This document shows, one piece after another, positions 30,912-39,540 of a DNA stretch of 64,000 nucleotides (position 1 is its first letter; the number at the start of each line of letters is the position of its first letter). Both the position numbers and the translations under genes were made by a program. The notes beneath the pieces were generated by a model. The model did not search any database. It was not told where the DNA came from and worked only from the letters and a program-made list of their open reading frames with translations. The stretch is taken from NCBI GenBank assembly GCA_025057455.1, contig JANWWY010000002.1, forward strand, positions 28,671 to 92,670, read 5' to 3'. The stretch comes from Aquificaceae bacterium. Lineage in GTDB: Bacteria > Aquificota > Aquificia > Aquificales > Aquificaceae.

Positions 30912-32057
30912 GTGGTTAGGGTATGGGATGGGTGGATTCTGTTTAGCACTATCACTCTTTTTCTAATTGGTGAAATTGTTATAGCAAGTGTGAACCTTGT
31001 GCCTTACATTTGGGAACAATACAGCACTGCTTCCATATACCGAAAACCCCTTCTCCAACTTTTTGTCTTCTTGCTCGGTTTCTGGTTGGCAACTGCATTG
31101 GCAAGGATGGATTACAGGCTTTTTGTAAGAGGGTCTGTTCCTTACCTTTTTGTATTTTTGTCCCTGATAAGCCTTTTTATCGTGTTCATTAAAAAGACTA
31201 TATCCGATAAAGCGGTGGATAGATGGCTTTTTGGTGTAAGCGTCCAACCTCTGGAATTTGCCAAGATAAGCCTTGTTATATTTCTTTCTTATTACATAGT
31301 AAGAAAGGGAAACCTTAGGCAATGGAAGCACCTATTTTGGGCTATCTTTTTCCCTCTTCTTATGGTTCTTCTTTTAATCATGCAACCCGACAAGGGTGGT
31401 GCAGTCTTCCTCCTGATTATGACAGCACTGATGGTTTATGTGGGCGGTGTGCCCAAAAGGGTCTATGTTGTAGTTTTCCCTCTTATGCTTATTGTGGTTT
31501 ACTATATTCTCACATCAAAGGGATATGTAGCTGAAAGGCTATCCGCTTGGAAGGACCCCTTTTTGGACCCAGAGGACAGCGGATATCAGATAATTCAGTC
31601 CCTCTATGCCCTTGCGAAAGGTGGACTATTGGGCGTCGGTATAGGGCAGGGGATACAAAAGATGGGACCTCTCCCAGCAGCTGATACCGACTATGTTATA
31701 GCAGTCTTAGGCGAGGAGATGGGTTTTTTAGGTGTTATGCTGGTAATTGTGCTTTATTCTCTACTGATGTTTAGGCTTCTGTGGTATTCTCTAAAGGTTA
31801 CAGAGCCAGTGGGGAAACTTATTCTTGTGGGCACAGCCATGAACTTTGCTTTATCCTTTTTTTGGAATTTGGCCATGGCTTCAAATCTCTTGCCCCCTAA
31901 GGGCATAGCTTTACCCTTTCTAAGCTATGGTTCTTCTAACCTCTTTGCGTCACTAATCTTTCTTGGAATAGCCCAGTCTGTTATCAATCACGCTGAAAGC
32001 AAGTCTGTCAGCTTTTCAAGCACATCCTCTACCCTTATAAATGTTAAACACGCCTGA
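30912..32057 (+). CDS. SEDS-family peptidoglycan polymerase (FtsW/RodA)
   Basis: 381 aa, about ten membrane helices, GTG start. SEDS motifs include VQPLEFAKISLVIFLSYY and GGLLGVGIGQGIQKMGPLPAADTDYVIAVLGEE, and the final LPPKGIALPFLSYGSSNLF, closer to the FtsW form of the signature. SEDS proteins polymerise glycan strands. It starts 51 bp from tRNA-Asn and the min operon, so a division role is plausible. The 3' end overlaps the convergent glycosyltransferase by 70 bp, the longest tail overlap here. Confidence 0.9.
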   Translation: MVRVWDGWILFSTITLFLIGEIVIASVNLVPYIWEQYSTASIYRKPLLQLFVFLLGFWLATALARMDYRLFVRGSVPYLFVFLSLISLFIVFIKKTISDKAVDRWLFGVSVQPLEFAKISLVIFLSYYIVRKGNLRQWKHLFWAIFFPLLMVLLLIMQPDKGGAVFLLIMTALMVYVGGVPKRVYVVVFPLMLIVVYYILTSKGYVAERLSAWKDPFLDPEDSGYQIIQSLYALAKGGLLGVGIGQGIQKMGPLPAADTDYVIAVLGEEMGFLGVMLVIVLYSLLMFRLLWYSLKVTEPVGKLILVGTAMNFALSFFWNLAMASNLLPPKGIALPFLSYGSSNLFASLIFLGIAQSVINHAESKSVSFSSTSSTLINVKHA

Positions 32058-32935
32058 GTACCCGTTTTGCACCTTTTGGGGTTTGGTGAGCAGGGTGAGC
32101 AAGAAAGGTCTGGCACGAGATAAAAACCTTTGAGAGGATAGAAACCGTACTGGGGTGATGTGGAGGTATACAGGCTAAGAGCTGGCACTCCCAAGGCGTT
32201 GGCGATGTGAACTGGGGACGAGTCGCATGAAACCACCAGCTTAGAGAGGCTTATTACAGCCATAAGCTCTCTTAGGCTTGTCCTACCCACCAAGTTTATA
32301 GCTTTTGTTCCGTTAAAGACCTTGGATTTTTCCACATCCCTTTTTGTTCCTACTATAACCACTGGCATGCTTATCCTTTTGGAAAGCTCAATCCATCCAC
32401 CAAGATGCCACTCTTTTAGAGGAAAGTTTGAAAAAGGAGAAAGCACTATAAACTCTTCTGGTAGTGCAAAATCCCTCTTAACCCTCTCCTTTTCCTCTTG
32501 ATAGAGGTAAAGGTATGGCATCCTTTCGTATTTTTTAATGCCAAGGGGTCGAAGAAGTTCCAAGTTTCTGTCCACTTCGTGCTTTTCCCAGCTGTGTTTT
32601 ACAGTATGTGTATATAGCCAAGAAAGTTCAGACCTATCAAATCCTATTCTCTTGGGTATTTTAGACATGAAAAGTATAAGTGCGCTTCTTGCGGATATGT
32701 GAGGGCTTATAACTACCTGAAAATCTTCAATCCTACGCAAGATTTGGAGGCTTTCCCTTAGACTTTTATTGAAGGTTATAAGCTCTATTTCATAACCCTT
32801 CAAGAGTTCCTGTATGAAACTCCTGCCTACAAAGGCTATGTGGGCTGTCGGAAGATTGTTTTTGATGGTTCTTATGAGGGGAGTGGTAAGCACCACATCC
32901 CCCAAGTATGCGGTCTGCCATATGAGGATTTTCAT
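31988..32935 (-). CDS. family 9 glycosyltransferase (heptosyltransferase-like)
   Basis: 315 aa GT-B enzyme. The N-terminus ILIWQTAYLGDVVLTTPLIRTIK is the ADP-heptose:LPS heptosyltransferase (RfaF/WaaF) pattern, and the C-terminal part has LVGRTSLRELMAVISLSKLVVSCDSSPVHIANALGVP. It adds heptose to the LPS inner core in the cytoplasm. The exact acceptor cannot be told. It overlaps the downstream end of ftsW by 70 bp and the upstream lipoprotein gene by 4 bp. Confidence 0.88.
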   Translation of the reverse strand: MKILIWQTAYLGDVVLTTPLIRTIKNNLPTAHIAFVGRSFIQELLKGYEIELITFNKSLRESLQILRRIEDFQVVISPHISARSALILFMSKIPKRIGFDRSELSWLYTHTVKHSWEKHEVDRNLELLRPLGIKKYERMPYLYLYQEEKERVKRDFALPEEFIVLSPFSNFPLKEWHLGGWIELSKRISMPVVIVGTKRDVEKSKVFNGTKAINLVGRTSLRELMAVISLSKLVVSCDSSPVHIANALGVPALSLYTSTSPQYGFYPLKGFYLVPDLSCSPCSPNPKRCKTGTQACLTFIRVEDVLEKLTDLLSA

Positions 32936-33360
32936 TTAATGCCCGAGATGCTGGCTATCTTCCAGCTTTTCTCGTCCTTTATAACTATAAAGGTAAATAT
33001 TTTCTCTACACCCTCCTTGTCTATTACCTTTAGTATAACCTCCGCATGCTTGTCGTCTATCTTACTGGTATCCAAGACTTTTACCTTCTTTATGTTTTCA
33101 CCCATTGATGAAAACACACAGGAAAGCACCTCCGAGGGCTTCATCTCCGTGAGCTGTACGGGCATTTTTAAGTCCTGAGCCAGGGCATCCCTAAAAGGTG
33201 GATATAGAAGCCTTACCGCATCCTTTCCCTCTCCATGCCTTATGCTTTCTATAAAGTCTACTACTGTATTCTTAGCGGACTTTTCTGGGTTTTCACCGCA
33301 ACCTCTTAAGAGGAGAAAAACTGCAAGTACTGCTACTACAGCTATTATTGCCTTTTTCAT
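32932..33360 (-). CDS. small lipoprotein, DUF4878/NTF2-like
   Basis: 142 aa. Signal MKKAIIAVVAVLAVFLLLRGC with a lipobox-like LLRGC, although the basic Arg at -2 is unusual. The mature part (VVDFIESIRHGEGKDAVRLLYPPF; VKVLDTSKIDDKHAEVILKVIDKEG) has the DUF4878/NTF2-like order of helices then long strands. Role unknown. It overlaps both neighbours by 4 bp. Confidence 0.65.
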   Translation of the reverse strand: MKKAIIAVVAVLAVFLLLRGCGENPEKSAKNTVVDFIESIRHGEGKDAVRLLYPPFRDALAQDLKMPVQLTEMKPSEVLSCVFSSMGENIKKVKVLDTSKIDDKHAEVILKVIDKEGVEKIFTFIVIKDEKSWKIASISGIK

Positions 33361-34784
33361 GGTTTTACCTCCTCTATGATAAATTTGTGTATAGACTGAG
33401 CAGCCTTTCTTCCTTCTGCAAGGGCACGCACTACCGTGTCACCACCGTTTACCACGTCGCCACCTGCAAAGAGACCCCTCACAGAAGTTCTAAAGTTTTC
33501 GTCCACCTTGACTGTGCCGTATTTTGTAAGTTCAAGCTCCGGTAGGTCTTCGTAGGCTACAGGGTTTGCCTTCTGCCCTATGGCAAATATGACAGAATCG
33601 CACTCAATTACATGCTCAGAACCCTCTATAGGTGTTGGCTTTGGTCTTCCGCTTTCGTCTGGTTCACCCAGAGCCATCTTTATGCATTCTATGCCTATTA
33701 CCTTACCCTCTTCACTTCCCAGTATGCGCAAGGGTTGGGTTAGCCAGTGTATTATGGCACCTTCTTCTGATATGTGGTCCCACTCTTCTTGTCTTGCGGA
33801 AGAGGTTTCTCTGGTTCGCCTGTAAACCACGTGGGTTTCTATTCCAAGTCTCAGGGCAGTGATGGCACAGTCTACCGCGGTAAAGCCACCACCAATTATT
33901 ACAGTCCTCTTTCCCAAGTCTATGGGTGTTCCGCTCTGCGGGAAAGTGTCCGCTCTCAAAAGACCCACGCGAGTTAAAACTTCTATGGCTGAGTACACAC
34001 CCCTCAGATGGTCTCCTTCAATACCAAGCCCTCCTCTGCCAGCACCCACACCCAAAAAGACCGCATGATAATCCCTTAAAAGGTCTGAAAGTTTTATGGT
34101 TTTTCCCACCACATGACCAAAGAAGAAACGAACGCCCAAATCCCTGAGCTTTTTCAATTCCCACTCTATTAGGTCTCTTGGAAGGCGGGCGTGGGGAATG
34201 CCATAAGCCATTACACCCCCAGCCTTGGGAAGGGCTTCATAGACGTGCACCTCGTGTCCAAGGCGTGCAAGGTCGTAGGCACAGGCAAGCCCAGCAGGAC
34301 CAGCACCAACTACAGCCACCCTGTAGCCTGTTGGCTCTCCCCTCTCTATATTCACCCTCATACCCGATATTCTTACAAAATCCCCTACAAACTTCTCAAG
34401 AGCACCTATGCTTACGGGAAGCCCCTTGTTTTTCTTGCCCCTTACCGTATCGTAATAGAGGATGCATGACCCTTCGCACTGTCTTTCTTGAGGACATATT
34501 CTTCCGCATATAGAAGGAAAAGGGTCAGCTTCTACGATTTTTTTGTAAGCACCTATCAGGTCTCCTTCCGTTATCTTTTTTATAAACCCTGGCACATCAA
34601 CACCTATAGGACAACCCTTTATGCACCTTTGGTCTGCATCCTTACAGAAAAGACACCTCTGTGCCTCATCCAAAGCTAAACTCACAGAGTAACCGAAAGC
34701 ATATTCCCTGAAGGTTTTGACTCTCTCTTGTGGGGGCATTAGAGGTTCTGAGTTTCTATCTTCATACCTTATACGTTTTGCCAT
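33357..34784 (-). CDS. gltD: NADPH-dependent glutamate synthase small-subunit-type oxidoreductase
   Basis: 475 aa. The N-terminal part has two cysteine sets (CLFCKDADQRCIKGCP and CGRICPQERQCEGSC) that bind 4Fe-4S clusters. FAD motif GAGPAGLACAYDLARLGHEV and NADPH motif IIGGGFTAVDCAITALRLG follow, ending with GLFAGGDVVNGGDTVVRALAEGRKAA. It resembles the homotetrameric glutamate synthase/NfnB-type subunit. No large GltB subunit is adjacent, so the electron partner is unknown. A minus-strand TATAAT (34796-34801) lies 11 bp from the ATG. Confidence 0.88.
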   Translation of the reverse strand: MAKRIRYEDRNSEPLMPPQERVKTFREYAFGYSVSLALDEAQRCLFCKDADQRCIKGCPIGVDVPGFIKKITEGDLIGAYKKIVEADPFPSICGRICPQERQCEGSCILYYDTVRGKKNKGLPVSIGALEKFVGDFVRISGMRVNIERGEPTGYRVAVVGAGPAGLACAYDLARLGHEVHVYEALPKAGGVMAYGIPHARLPRDLIEWELKKLRDLGVRFFFGHVVGKTIKLSDLLRDYHAVFLGVGAGRGGLGIEGDHLRGVYSAIEVLTRVGLLRADTFPQSGTPIDLGKRTVIIGGGFTAVDCAITALRLGIETHVVYRRTRETSSARQEEWDHISEEGAIIHWLTQPLRILGSEEGKVIGIECIKMALGEPDESGRPKPTPIEGSEHVIECDSVIFAIGQKANPVAYEDLPELELTKYGTVKVDENFRTSVRGLFAGGDVVNGGDTVVRALAEGRKAAQSIHKFIIEEVKP

Positions 34785-35013
34785 ATCTTAAAAAAATTAT
34801 AAGCCTAAGCCCCAGAATATGTCATAAAACCACTTTGTCCAGTATAGGCTTGTAAATTAATGTCACCCTACGAAAAAAGCTGGAAATTGGTAAATTGAGA
34901 TGGAGGATGTTAACGCAATCAGAGAGTGGGTAGGCGTATCAGGTGGCGTTTCCGTGAACACAACCACGTAGAATAATACGGGCAAAGAATAGTGGCAACA
35001 CAATGGGAAGGAG

Positions 35014-35032
35014 CTGTACACTCGTGTACGAG
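35014..35032. promoter_or_regulatory. overlapping palindromes upstream of argS
   Basis: GTACAC-TC-GTGTAC (35016-35029) is a perfect 6 bp inverted repeat with a 2 bp centre. It overlaps a second one, CTCGT-GT-ACGAG (35021-35032). They end 24 bp before the argS -10, overlapping the region just upstream of where a -35 would be. This could be an operator; no regulator is identified. Confidence 0.35.
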
Positions 35033-35056
35033 GAAAAGAAGTAGTGCAAGGCGTGG

Positions 35057-35062
35057 TATAAT
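35057..35062 (+). promoter_or_regulatory. -10 element of argS, near-leaderless
   Basis: TATAAT seven bases before the GTG start at 35070 (TATAATACAAAGTGTG). The short distance excludes a ribosome binding site on a transcript started at the usual position. It also helps reject the track's start at 34992, which would lie upstream of this promoter. Confidence 0.6.
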
Positions 35063-35069
35063 ACAAAGT

Positions 35070-36725
35070 GTGCGTCATCTTATAGAGAAAAATCTTAGGG
35101 AAAAAATAAAAGCCTTGTATTCCATAGAACTTAAGACCTTCAGTCTTGAACCACCAAAAGAGGAAGGACTTGGGGACTATGCTACCAACGTAGCTTTTCT
35201 CCTTTCAAAGACTCTAAGAAAAAGTCCTCAGGATATAGCACAGGAGCTCGCAAAGGAGCTATCAAGTGACCTTTTTACTGCGGAAGCGCTCAGGGGCTTT
35301 ATAAACATAAGGGTAAAGGAAAGCTTCCTGCTTGAAGAGTTTGAAGACCTTATAGAAAGGGGTGAGGACTACTTTTTCAGACCCGTGGACAATCCTATGT
35401 TTTTACAGTTGGAGTTTGTAAGTGCCAACCCCACTGGACCCCTTCATGTGGGACACGGAAGGGGTGCGGTAATCGGGGATGTGCTAAGCAAGATTCTCAA
35501 AAAGTTCGGACACAGAGTGGTCAGAGAATACTACATAAACGACGCGGGAAATCAGGTGCAAATGCTGGGTCTTTCCGTCTTATACAGGTATTGCCAGCTG
35601 TGGGGCAGGGAAAGGGAAGACCTCAAAGGGGTCTTTGAGGAAGAGGGTTATAAGGGCAAGTATGTAATAAAGCTGGCAAAGGACCTAAAGGCTTTTTACG
35701 GGGATAAGCTTTTAGAACTTCCCCAGGAGGAAGCCATAAGACTCTCAATGGAATACGCTCACAGGAGAATGTTAGAGGACATAAAGGAAACCCTTGACCT
35801 TTTAGGTGTAGAGTTTGATAGCTGGTTTAGTGAAAGAAGTCTTTACGGAAGAGGACTACTTGAAGAGGTTTTGAAACTTTTGGAAGAGAGGGGCTACCTA
35901 TACCAGCAGGATGGTGCTTTGTGGTTTAAAAGCACAGCCTTCGGCGACGACAAGGACAGGGTCATAAGAAAGTCTGACGGCTCCTACACCTACTTCGCCT
36001 CGGACATTGCCTACCACTGGGAAAAGCACAAGAGAGGTTTTGAGAGAGTAATAAACCTTTGGGGTGCGGACCACCACGGCTATGAGAAGAGACTAATGGG
36101 AGTGCTGAAGGCACTGGGAATTCCCGAAGACTGGCTAAAGGTGGAGTTTGTACAGATGGTAAGGTTGCTCAGCAATGGGCAAGAAGTGAGGATGTCCAAA
36201 AGAACTGGCGAATTTGTAACTCTTCAGGAGCTTATTGAAGATGTAGGCACCGATGCGGTCAGGTTTGTGTTTTTGACTAGAAGCTCCGACACACCTCTTG
36301 ACTTTGACATAGACCTTGTCAAGAAAAACACTTCAGAAAACCCAGTCTTTTATGTGCAGTACGCCTATGCGAGGATAAGAGGTGTATTTAGAGAGGTAAA
36401 AGAAAGGTATGGCATAGACCCAGACAAGGAGGACCTAAAACCTTGGTTGAAAGGGCTAAGCTCCCAGGAGGACTACAAACTAATGAAAAGGTGTCTCTAC
36501 TTAAAGGATGTTTACGAAGGCGTTCTTAATAGCCTCTCCCCACATTTGATAACCTATTCGCTCATACAGTTGGCAAAAGACTTTCATTATTACTATAACC
36601 ATAACAGGGTTATGGTGGATGACAGAAATATTATGCTCTCAAGGCTCTCTCTTTTTAAGGGTGTAGAATTAACTCTTAAAACTGCCTTTGAAATTCTTGG
36701 AATAAAAGCACCAGAGAGGATGTGA
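35070..36725 (+). CDS. argS: arginyl-tRNA synthetase
   Basis: 551 aa class I synthetase from GTG 35070 (VRHLIEKNLREKIKALYS). The N-terminal additional domain carries EGLGDYATNVAF; the HIGH-type motif is SANPTGPLHVGHGRG; the KMSK-type motif is VRMSKRTG; a helical anticodon-binding domain follows. The track's 26 extra residues lie upstream of the -10 and look non-coding. ugd starts one base after its stop. Confidence 0.96.
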   Translation: MRHLIEKNLREKIKALYSIELKTFSLEPPKEEGLGDYATNVAFLLSKTLRKSPQDIAQELAKELSSDLFTAEALRGFINIRVKESFLLEEFEDLIERGEDYFFRPVDNPMFLQLEFVSANPTGPLHVGHGRGAVIGDVLSKILKKFGHRVVREYYINDAGNQVQMLGLSVLYRYCQLWGREREDLKGVFEEEGYKGKYVIKLAKDLKAFYGDKLLELPQEEAIRLSMEYAHRRMLEDIKETLDLLGVEFDSWFSERSLYGRGLLEEVLKLLEERGYLYQQDGALWFKSTAFGDDKDRVIRKSDGSYTYFASDIAYHWEKHKRGFERVINLWGADHHGYEKRLMGVLKALGIPEDWLKVEFVQMVRLLSNGQEVRMSKRTGEFVTLQELIEDVGTDAVRFVFLTRSSDTPLDFDIDLVKKNTSENPVFYVQYAYARIRGVFREVKERYGIDPDKEDLKPWLKGLSSQEDYKLMKRCLYLKDVYEGVLNSLSPHLITYSLIQLAKDFHYYYNHNRVMVDDRNIMLSRLSLFKGVELTLKTAFEILGIKAPERM

Positions 36726-36726
36726 T

Positions 36727-38028
36727 ATGAGGATAACAGTGGTTGGTGGAGGCTATGTAGGTCTTACCACTGGTGTATGTTTTGCCCATCTGGGTAACCA
36801 AGTAATGGTGGTGGAAAAAATCAAAGAGAAGGTAGAGCTTCTAAGGGCTGGCAGGTCACCCATATACGAACCTGGGCTCGAGGAGCTCTTGCAGGAAAAT
36901 ATAAGACAGAAAAGAATAATCTTTACTACAAACCTGAGGGAGGGTATTGAGTTTTCTGAGGTTATTTTTATATGCGTAGGCACGCCCCAAAGACCAGATG
37001 GGTCTGCTGATTTGTCTCAAGTGGAAGAAGTAGCCAGAGAAACTGCCAAACTCATGACTTCCTACAAGCTCCTTGTAGAAAAGTCCACAGTTCCTATAAA
37101 CACCCACAGGCTTATAAAGAAAACAGTGCAAAGATACATAAGAGACCCTAACATAACTTACGATGTAGCCTCCAACCCCGAGTTTTTGAGGGAAGGTTCT
37201 GCCATAGAGGACTTTTTAAAGCCAGACAGAATTGTAGTAGGAGTGGAAAGTCAAAGGGCGAAGGAGATATTTGAGGAGCTCTACAAGGACTTTGACTGTC
37301 CCATTATATACACTGACCCTGCAACCGCAGAGCTTATAAAACATGCAAGCAACTCCTTTCTTGCTATGAAGATATCCTTTATAAACATGATTGCGGACCT
37401 CTGTGAAAAGGCTGGTGCGGATGTGAAGCTTGTGGCGGATGGTATGGGCTACGACAAACGTATAGGGAGAGCCTTCCTCAACGCAGGTATAGGCTACGGT
37501 GGTTCCTGCTTTCCCAAGGATGTGAAAGCCTTTATAAGAATAGCTCAAGATTACGGGTTGGATTTTGGACTTTTGAGAGAGGTCGAAAAGATAAACCAAG
37601 AAAGGCCTATAAAGTTTGTGGAAAAGATAAAAGGTATTCTTTGGAGCCTCAGAGACAAAAAGTTGGCAGTTTGGGGGCTATCATTTAAGCCCAATACAGA
37701 CGACATAAGGGAAGCACCCTCCATCAAAATAGTGGATTTACTCGTAAGAGAAGGTGCAAAGCTGTCCCTTTATGACCCAAAAGCCGTGGAAAACTTCAAA
37801 GTGCTGTTCCCAGAAGGCAAACAGGTAAGCTACGCAAGGGATATGTACGAAGCGTTGGATGGTGCAAGCGCTTTACTTATTCTAACAGAGTGGGATGAGT
37901 TTCAAAGGGCGAACCTAAAGAGAGTAAAGGAACTTATGGAGCTCCCAATAATCGTGGATGGAAGGAATATCTTTGAGACTGAGCATGTTAAATCTCTGGG
38001 TTTTGAATACTATCCAGTAGGAAGATGA
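36727..38028 (+). CDS. ugd: UDP-glucose 6-dehydrogenase
   Basis: 433 aa. It oxidises UDP-glucose to UDP-glucuronate with NAD. Rossmann motif [16 protein letters not shown] at the N-terminus, then [35 protein letters not shown], and the catalytic-cysteine loop [14 protein letters not shown], with a C-terminal UDP-binding domain. It overlaps the next gene by 4 bp; that gene would use its product to form UDP-xylose. Confidence 0.96.
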   Translation: MRITVVGGGYVGLTTGVCFAHLGNQVMVVEKIKEKVELLRAGRSPIYEPGLEELLQENIRQKRIIFTTNLREGIEFSEVIFICVGTPQRPDGSADLSQVEEVARETAKLMTSYKLLVEKSTVPINTHRLIKKTVQRYIRDPNITYDVASNPEFLREGSAIEDFLKPDRIVVGVESQRAKEIFEELYKDFDCPIIYTDPATAELIKHASNSFLAMKISFINMIADLCEKAGADVKLVADGMGYDKRIGRAFLNAGIGYGGSCFPKDVKAFIRIAQDYGLDFGLLREVEKINQERPIKFVEKIKGILWSLRDKKLAVWGLSFKPNTDDIREAPSIKIVDLLVREGAKLSLYDPKAVENFKVLFPEGKQVSYARDMYEALDGASALLILTEWDEFQRANLKRVKELMELPIIVDGRNIFETEHVKSLGFEYYPVGR

Positions 38029-38957
38029 GAGTCCTTATAACTGGCGTAGCAGGCTTTATAGGGTCTCATCTGTGTGAAAGATTCCTGGAAGAGGGCTTTT
38101 ATGTAATAGGCATGGACAATTTTTTAACGGGCTCGCCAGATAACATAGCTCATCTTTTTGGAAATAAAAGATTTCACTTCATTCATTACAATGTAGTCAA
38201 CTACATATACATAGATGGTCCTGTGGACCTTGTGGTTCACTTAGCATGTCCAGCATCCCCCGTGGACTACATGAACCACCCTATTCACACCATGAAGGTG
38301 GACTCCTTGGGTACACTAAACACGCTTGGATTGGCAAAGCTAAAAAAATCCCGTTATGTGTTTGCCTCCTCTTCTGAGGTTTACGGCAGTGCGCAGGTGC
38401 ATCCCCAACCTGAAGATTACTGGGGGTACGTAAACCCTACGGGACCAAGAAGCGTTTACGACGAAGCAAAAAGGTTCTCAGAAGCCCTGTGTATGGCCTA
38501 TCACAGAGAGCATGGTCTTGATGTGAGGATAGCACGAATTTTTAACACTTACGGACCAAGAATGAGGAAGAAAGATGGAAGGGTGATTCCTACGCTTGTA
38601 GAGAAGGCTCTTAAACATGAACCATTGCCCGTATACGGTGATGGTTTACAGACAAGAAGTTTTTGCTACATAGAGGACATGGTGGATGGCTTGTTTAGAC
38701 TGTCGGTTAGGGAAAACTTAGAGGGTGAGGTGATAAACTTAGGCAATCCCCAAGAAATAACCATCTTGGAGCTTGCAAAAGAAATCATACGTATGACAAA
38801 CTCTTCCTCTGACATTGTCTTTCTCCCCCCCAGACCCGATGACCCAAGGAGGAGATGTCCGGATATAAAAAAGGCTAAAAGACTCTTAGATTGGTCTCCA
38901 CGCATTAGCTTACAGGAAGGTCTTGAGAGTACCATAAAGTGGTTTAAAGGTTTATAA
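38025..38957 (+). CDS. UDP-glucuronate decarboxylase (UDP-xylose synthase)-like SDR
   Basis: 310 aa extended SDR. NAD motif [12 protein letters not shown], the UXS-type segment [18 protein letters not shown], catalytic YxxxK in SVYDEAKR with preceding SSSEVYG, and [11 protein letters not shown]. The PASPVDY segment and pairing with ugd favour UDP-xylose synthase over UDP-galactose 4-epimerase. It would supply UDP-xylose (or the 4-keto intermediate) for glycans or lipid modification. It overlaps ugd by 4 bp. Confidence 0.88.
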   Translation: MRVLITGVAGFIGSHLCERFLEEGFYVIGMDNFLTGSPDNIAHLFGNKRFHFIHYNVVNYIYIDGPVDLVVHLACPASPVDYMNHPIHTMKVDSLGTLNTLGLAKLKKSRYVFASSSEVYGSAQVHPQPEDYWGYVNPTGPRSVYDEAKRFSEALCMAYHREHGLDVRIARIFNTYGPRMRKKDGRVIPTLVEKALKHEPLPVYGDGLQTRSFCYIEDMVDGLFRLSVRENLEGEVINLGNPQEITILELAKEIIRMTNSSSDIVFLPPRPDDPRRRCPDIKKAKRLLDWSPRISLQEGLESTIKWFKGL

Positions 38958-38979
38958 TTATCAGACAAGGAGGGCAGAG

Positions 38980-39540
38980 TTGAAAAAGGAGAGACTCATT
39001 ATACTGCTTGGGATACTTGTGGCTCTTGTGTTTTTTTATCTTGGCCTTAACGAGTGGTTAAAAACTAAAGAAGAGCAGATAAAACCACCCCCACTCGTGG
39101 TAAAGCCCGCACCCATAAAGAGTGAGACCCAACAGCCTACTTCTCAAGAACAAGAGCAAAAACTGCCACAAGGTGAAAAAGACCTCATAGCCCAAAAGAT
39201 AAAAGAGGAAAAGCAAGAGCCAAAGGATAGAAAAGAACAGGAGGAAAAGGTAATAAAACCCCAAAAAGACCATACGGAGAAAGAAATTACCAAAAAGCCT
39301 TCTGAAGAGAAAAGCATACCCAAAGGGGAGTCCAAGACCTATACAGTTCAGGTAGGTGCCTTCAGAAGTAAGGAAGGAGCTCAAAAGGTAGCTCAGAAAG
39401 CTGAAGGTATGGGCTACAAGGTAAACGTAGTGGAAGAGGACAACTTTTACAAGGTCAGACTTATAGTCCGAACTAATAACATAAACCAAGAGCTTACAAA
39501 GTTAAGAAAGGCCTTTGGTAGTGCTCTAATAAAGCAATGA
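38980..39540 (+). CDS. SPOR-domain membrane protein
   Basis: 186 aa, TTG start after AAGGAGG. One N-terminal membrane helix (LIILLGILVALVFFYLGL), a long low-complexity linker rich in K, E, Q and P (about 25-115), and a C-terminal SPOR domain (TYTVQVGAFRSKEGAQKVAQKAEGMGYKV) that binds denuded septal glycan. Layout matches FtsN/DedD-type division proteins. It overlaps the next SPOR protein gene by 4 bp. Confidence 0.88.
   Translation: MKKERLIILLGILVALVFFYLGLNEWLKTKEEQIKPPPLVVKPAPIKSETQQPTSQEQEQKLPQGEKDLIAQKIKEEKQEPKDRKEQEEKVIKPQKDHTEKEITKKPSEEKSIPKGESKTYTVQVGAFRSKEGAQKVAQKAEGMGYKVNVVEEDNFYKVRLIVRTNNINQELTKLRKAFGSALIKQ

Larger units (their letters stand above)
34785..35069. other. 285 bp divergent intergenic region gltD/argS
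   Basis: One of the few open intergenic stretches. It holds the gltD -10 (minus, 34796-34801) and the argS -10 (plus, 35057-35062). A 23-codon frame at 34900-34971 (MEDVNAIREWVGV..) and the track ORFs here show no family resemblance. A remnant of a transposon tail was considered but is not supported. Otherwise only the palindrome listed separately. Confidence 0.4.

Noticed and set aside
33580-34679. Several plus-strand ORFs over gltD
   Set aside because: They are shadows of the GC-richer codons of gltD on the other strand and have no recognisable domains.
34992-35069. Track start of argS at 34992
   Set aside because: It lies upstream of a TATAAT placed for GTG 35070, and the extra residues (HSCTRKRSSARRG) do not look like an argS N-terminus.
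34863-35078. 71-aa minus-strand ORF and a 23-codon plus frame upstream of argS
   Set aside because: Composition is not protein-like, no ribosome site, and the region carries promoters and palindromes. A TnpB-tail origin was considered but no recognisable motif supports it.
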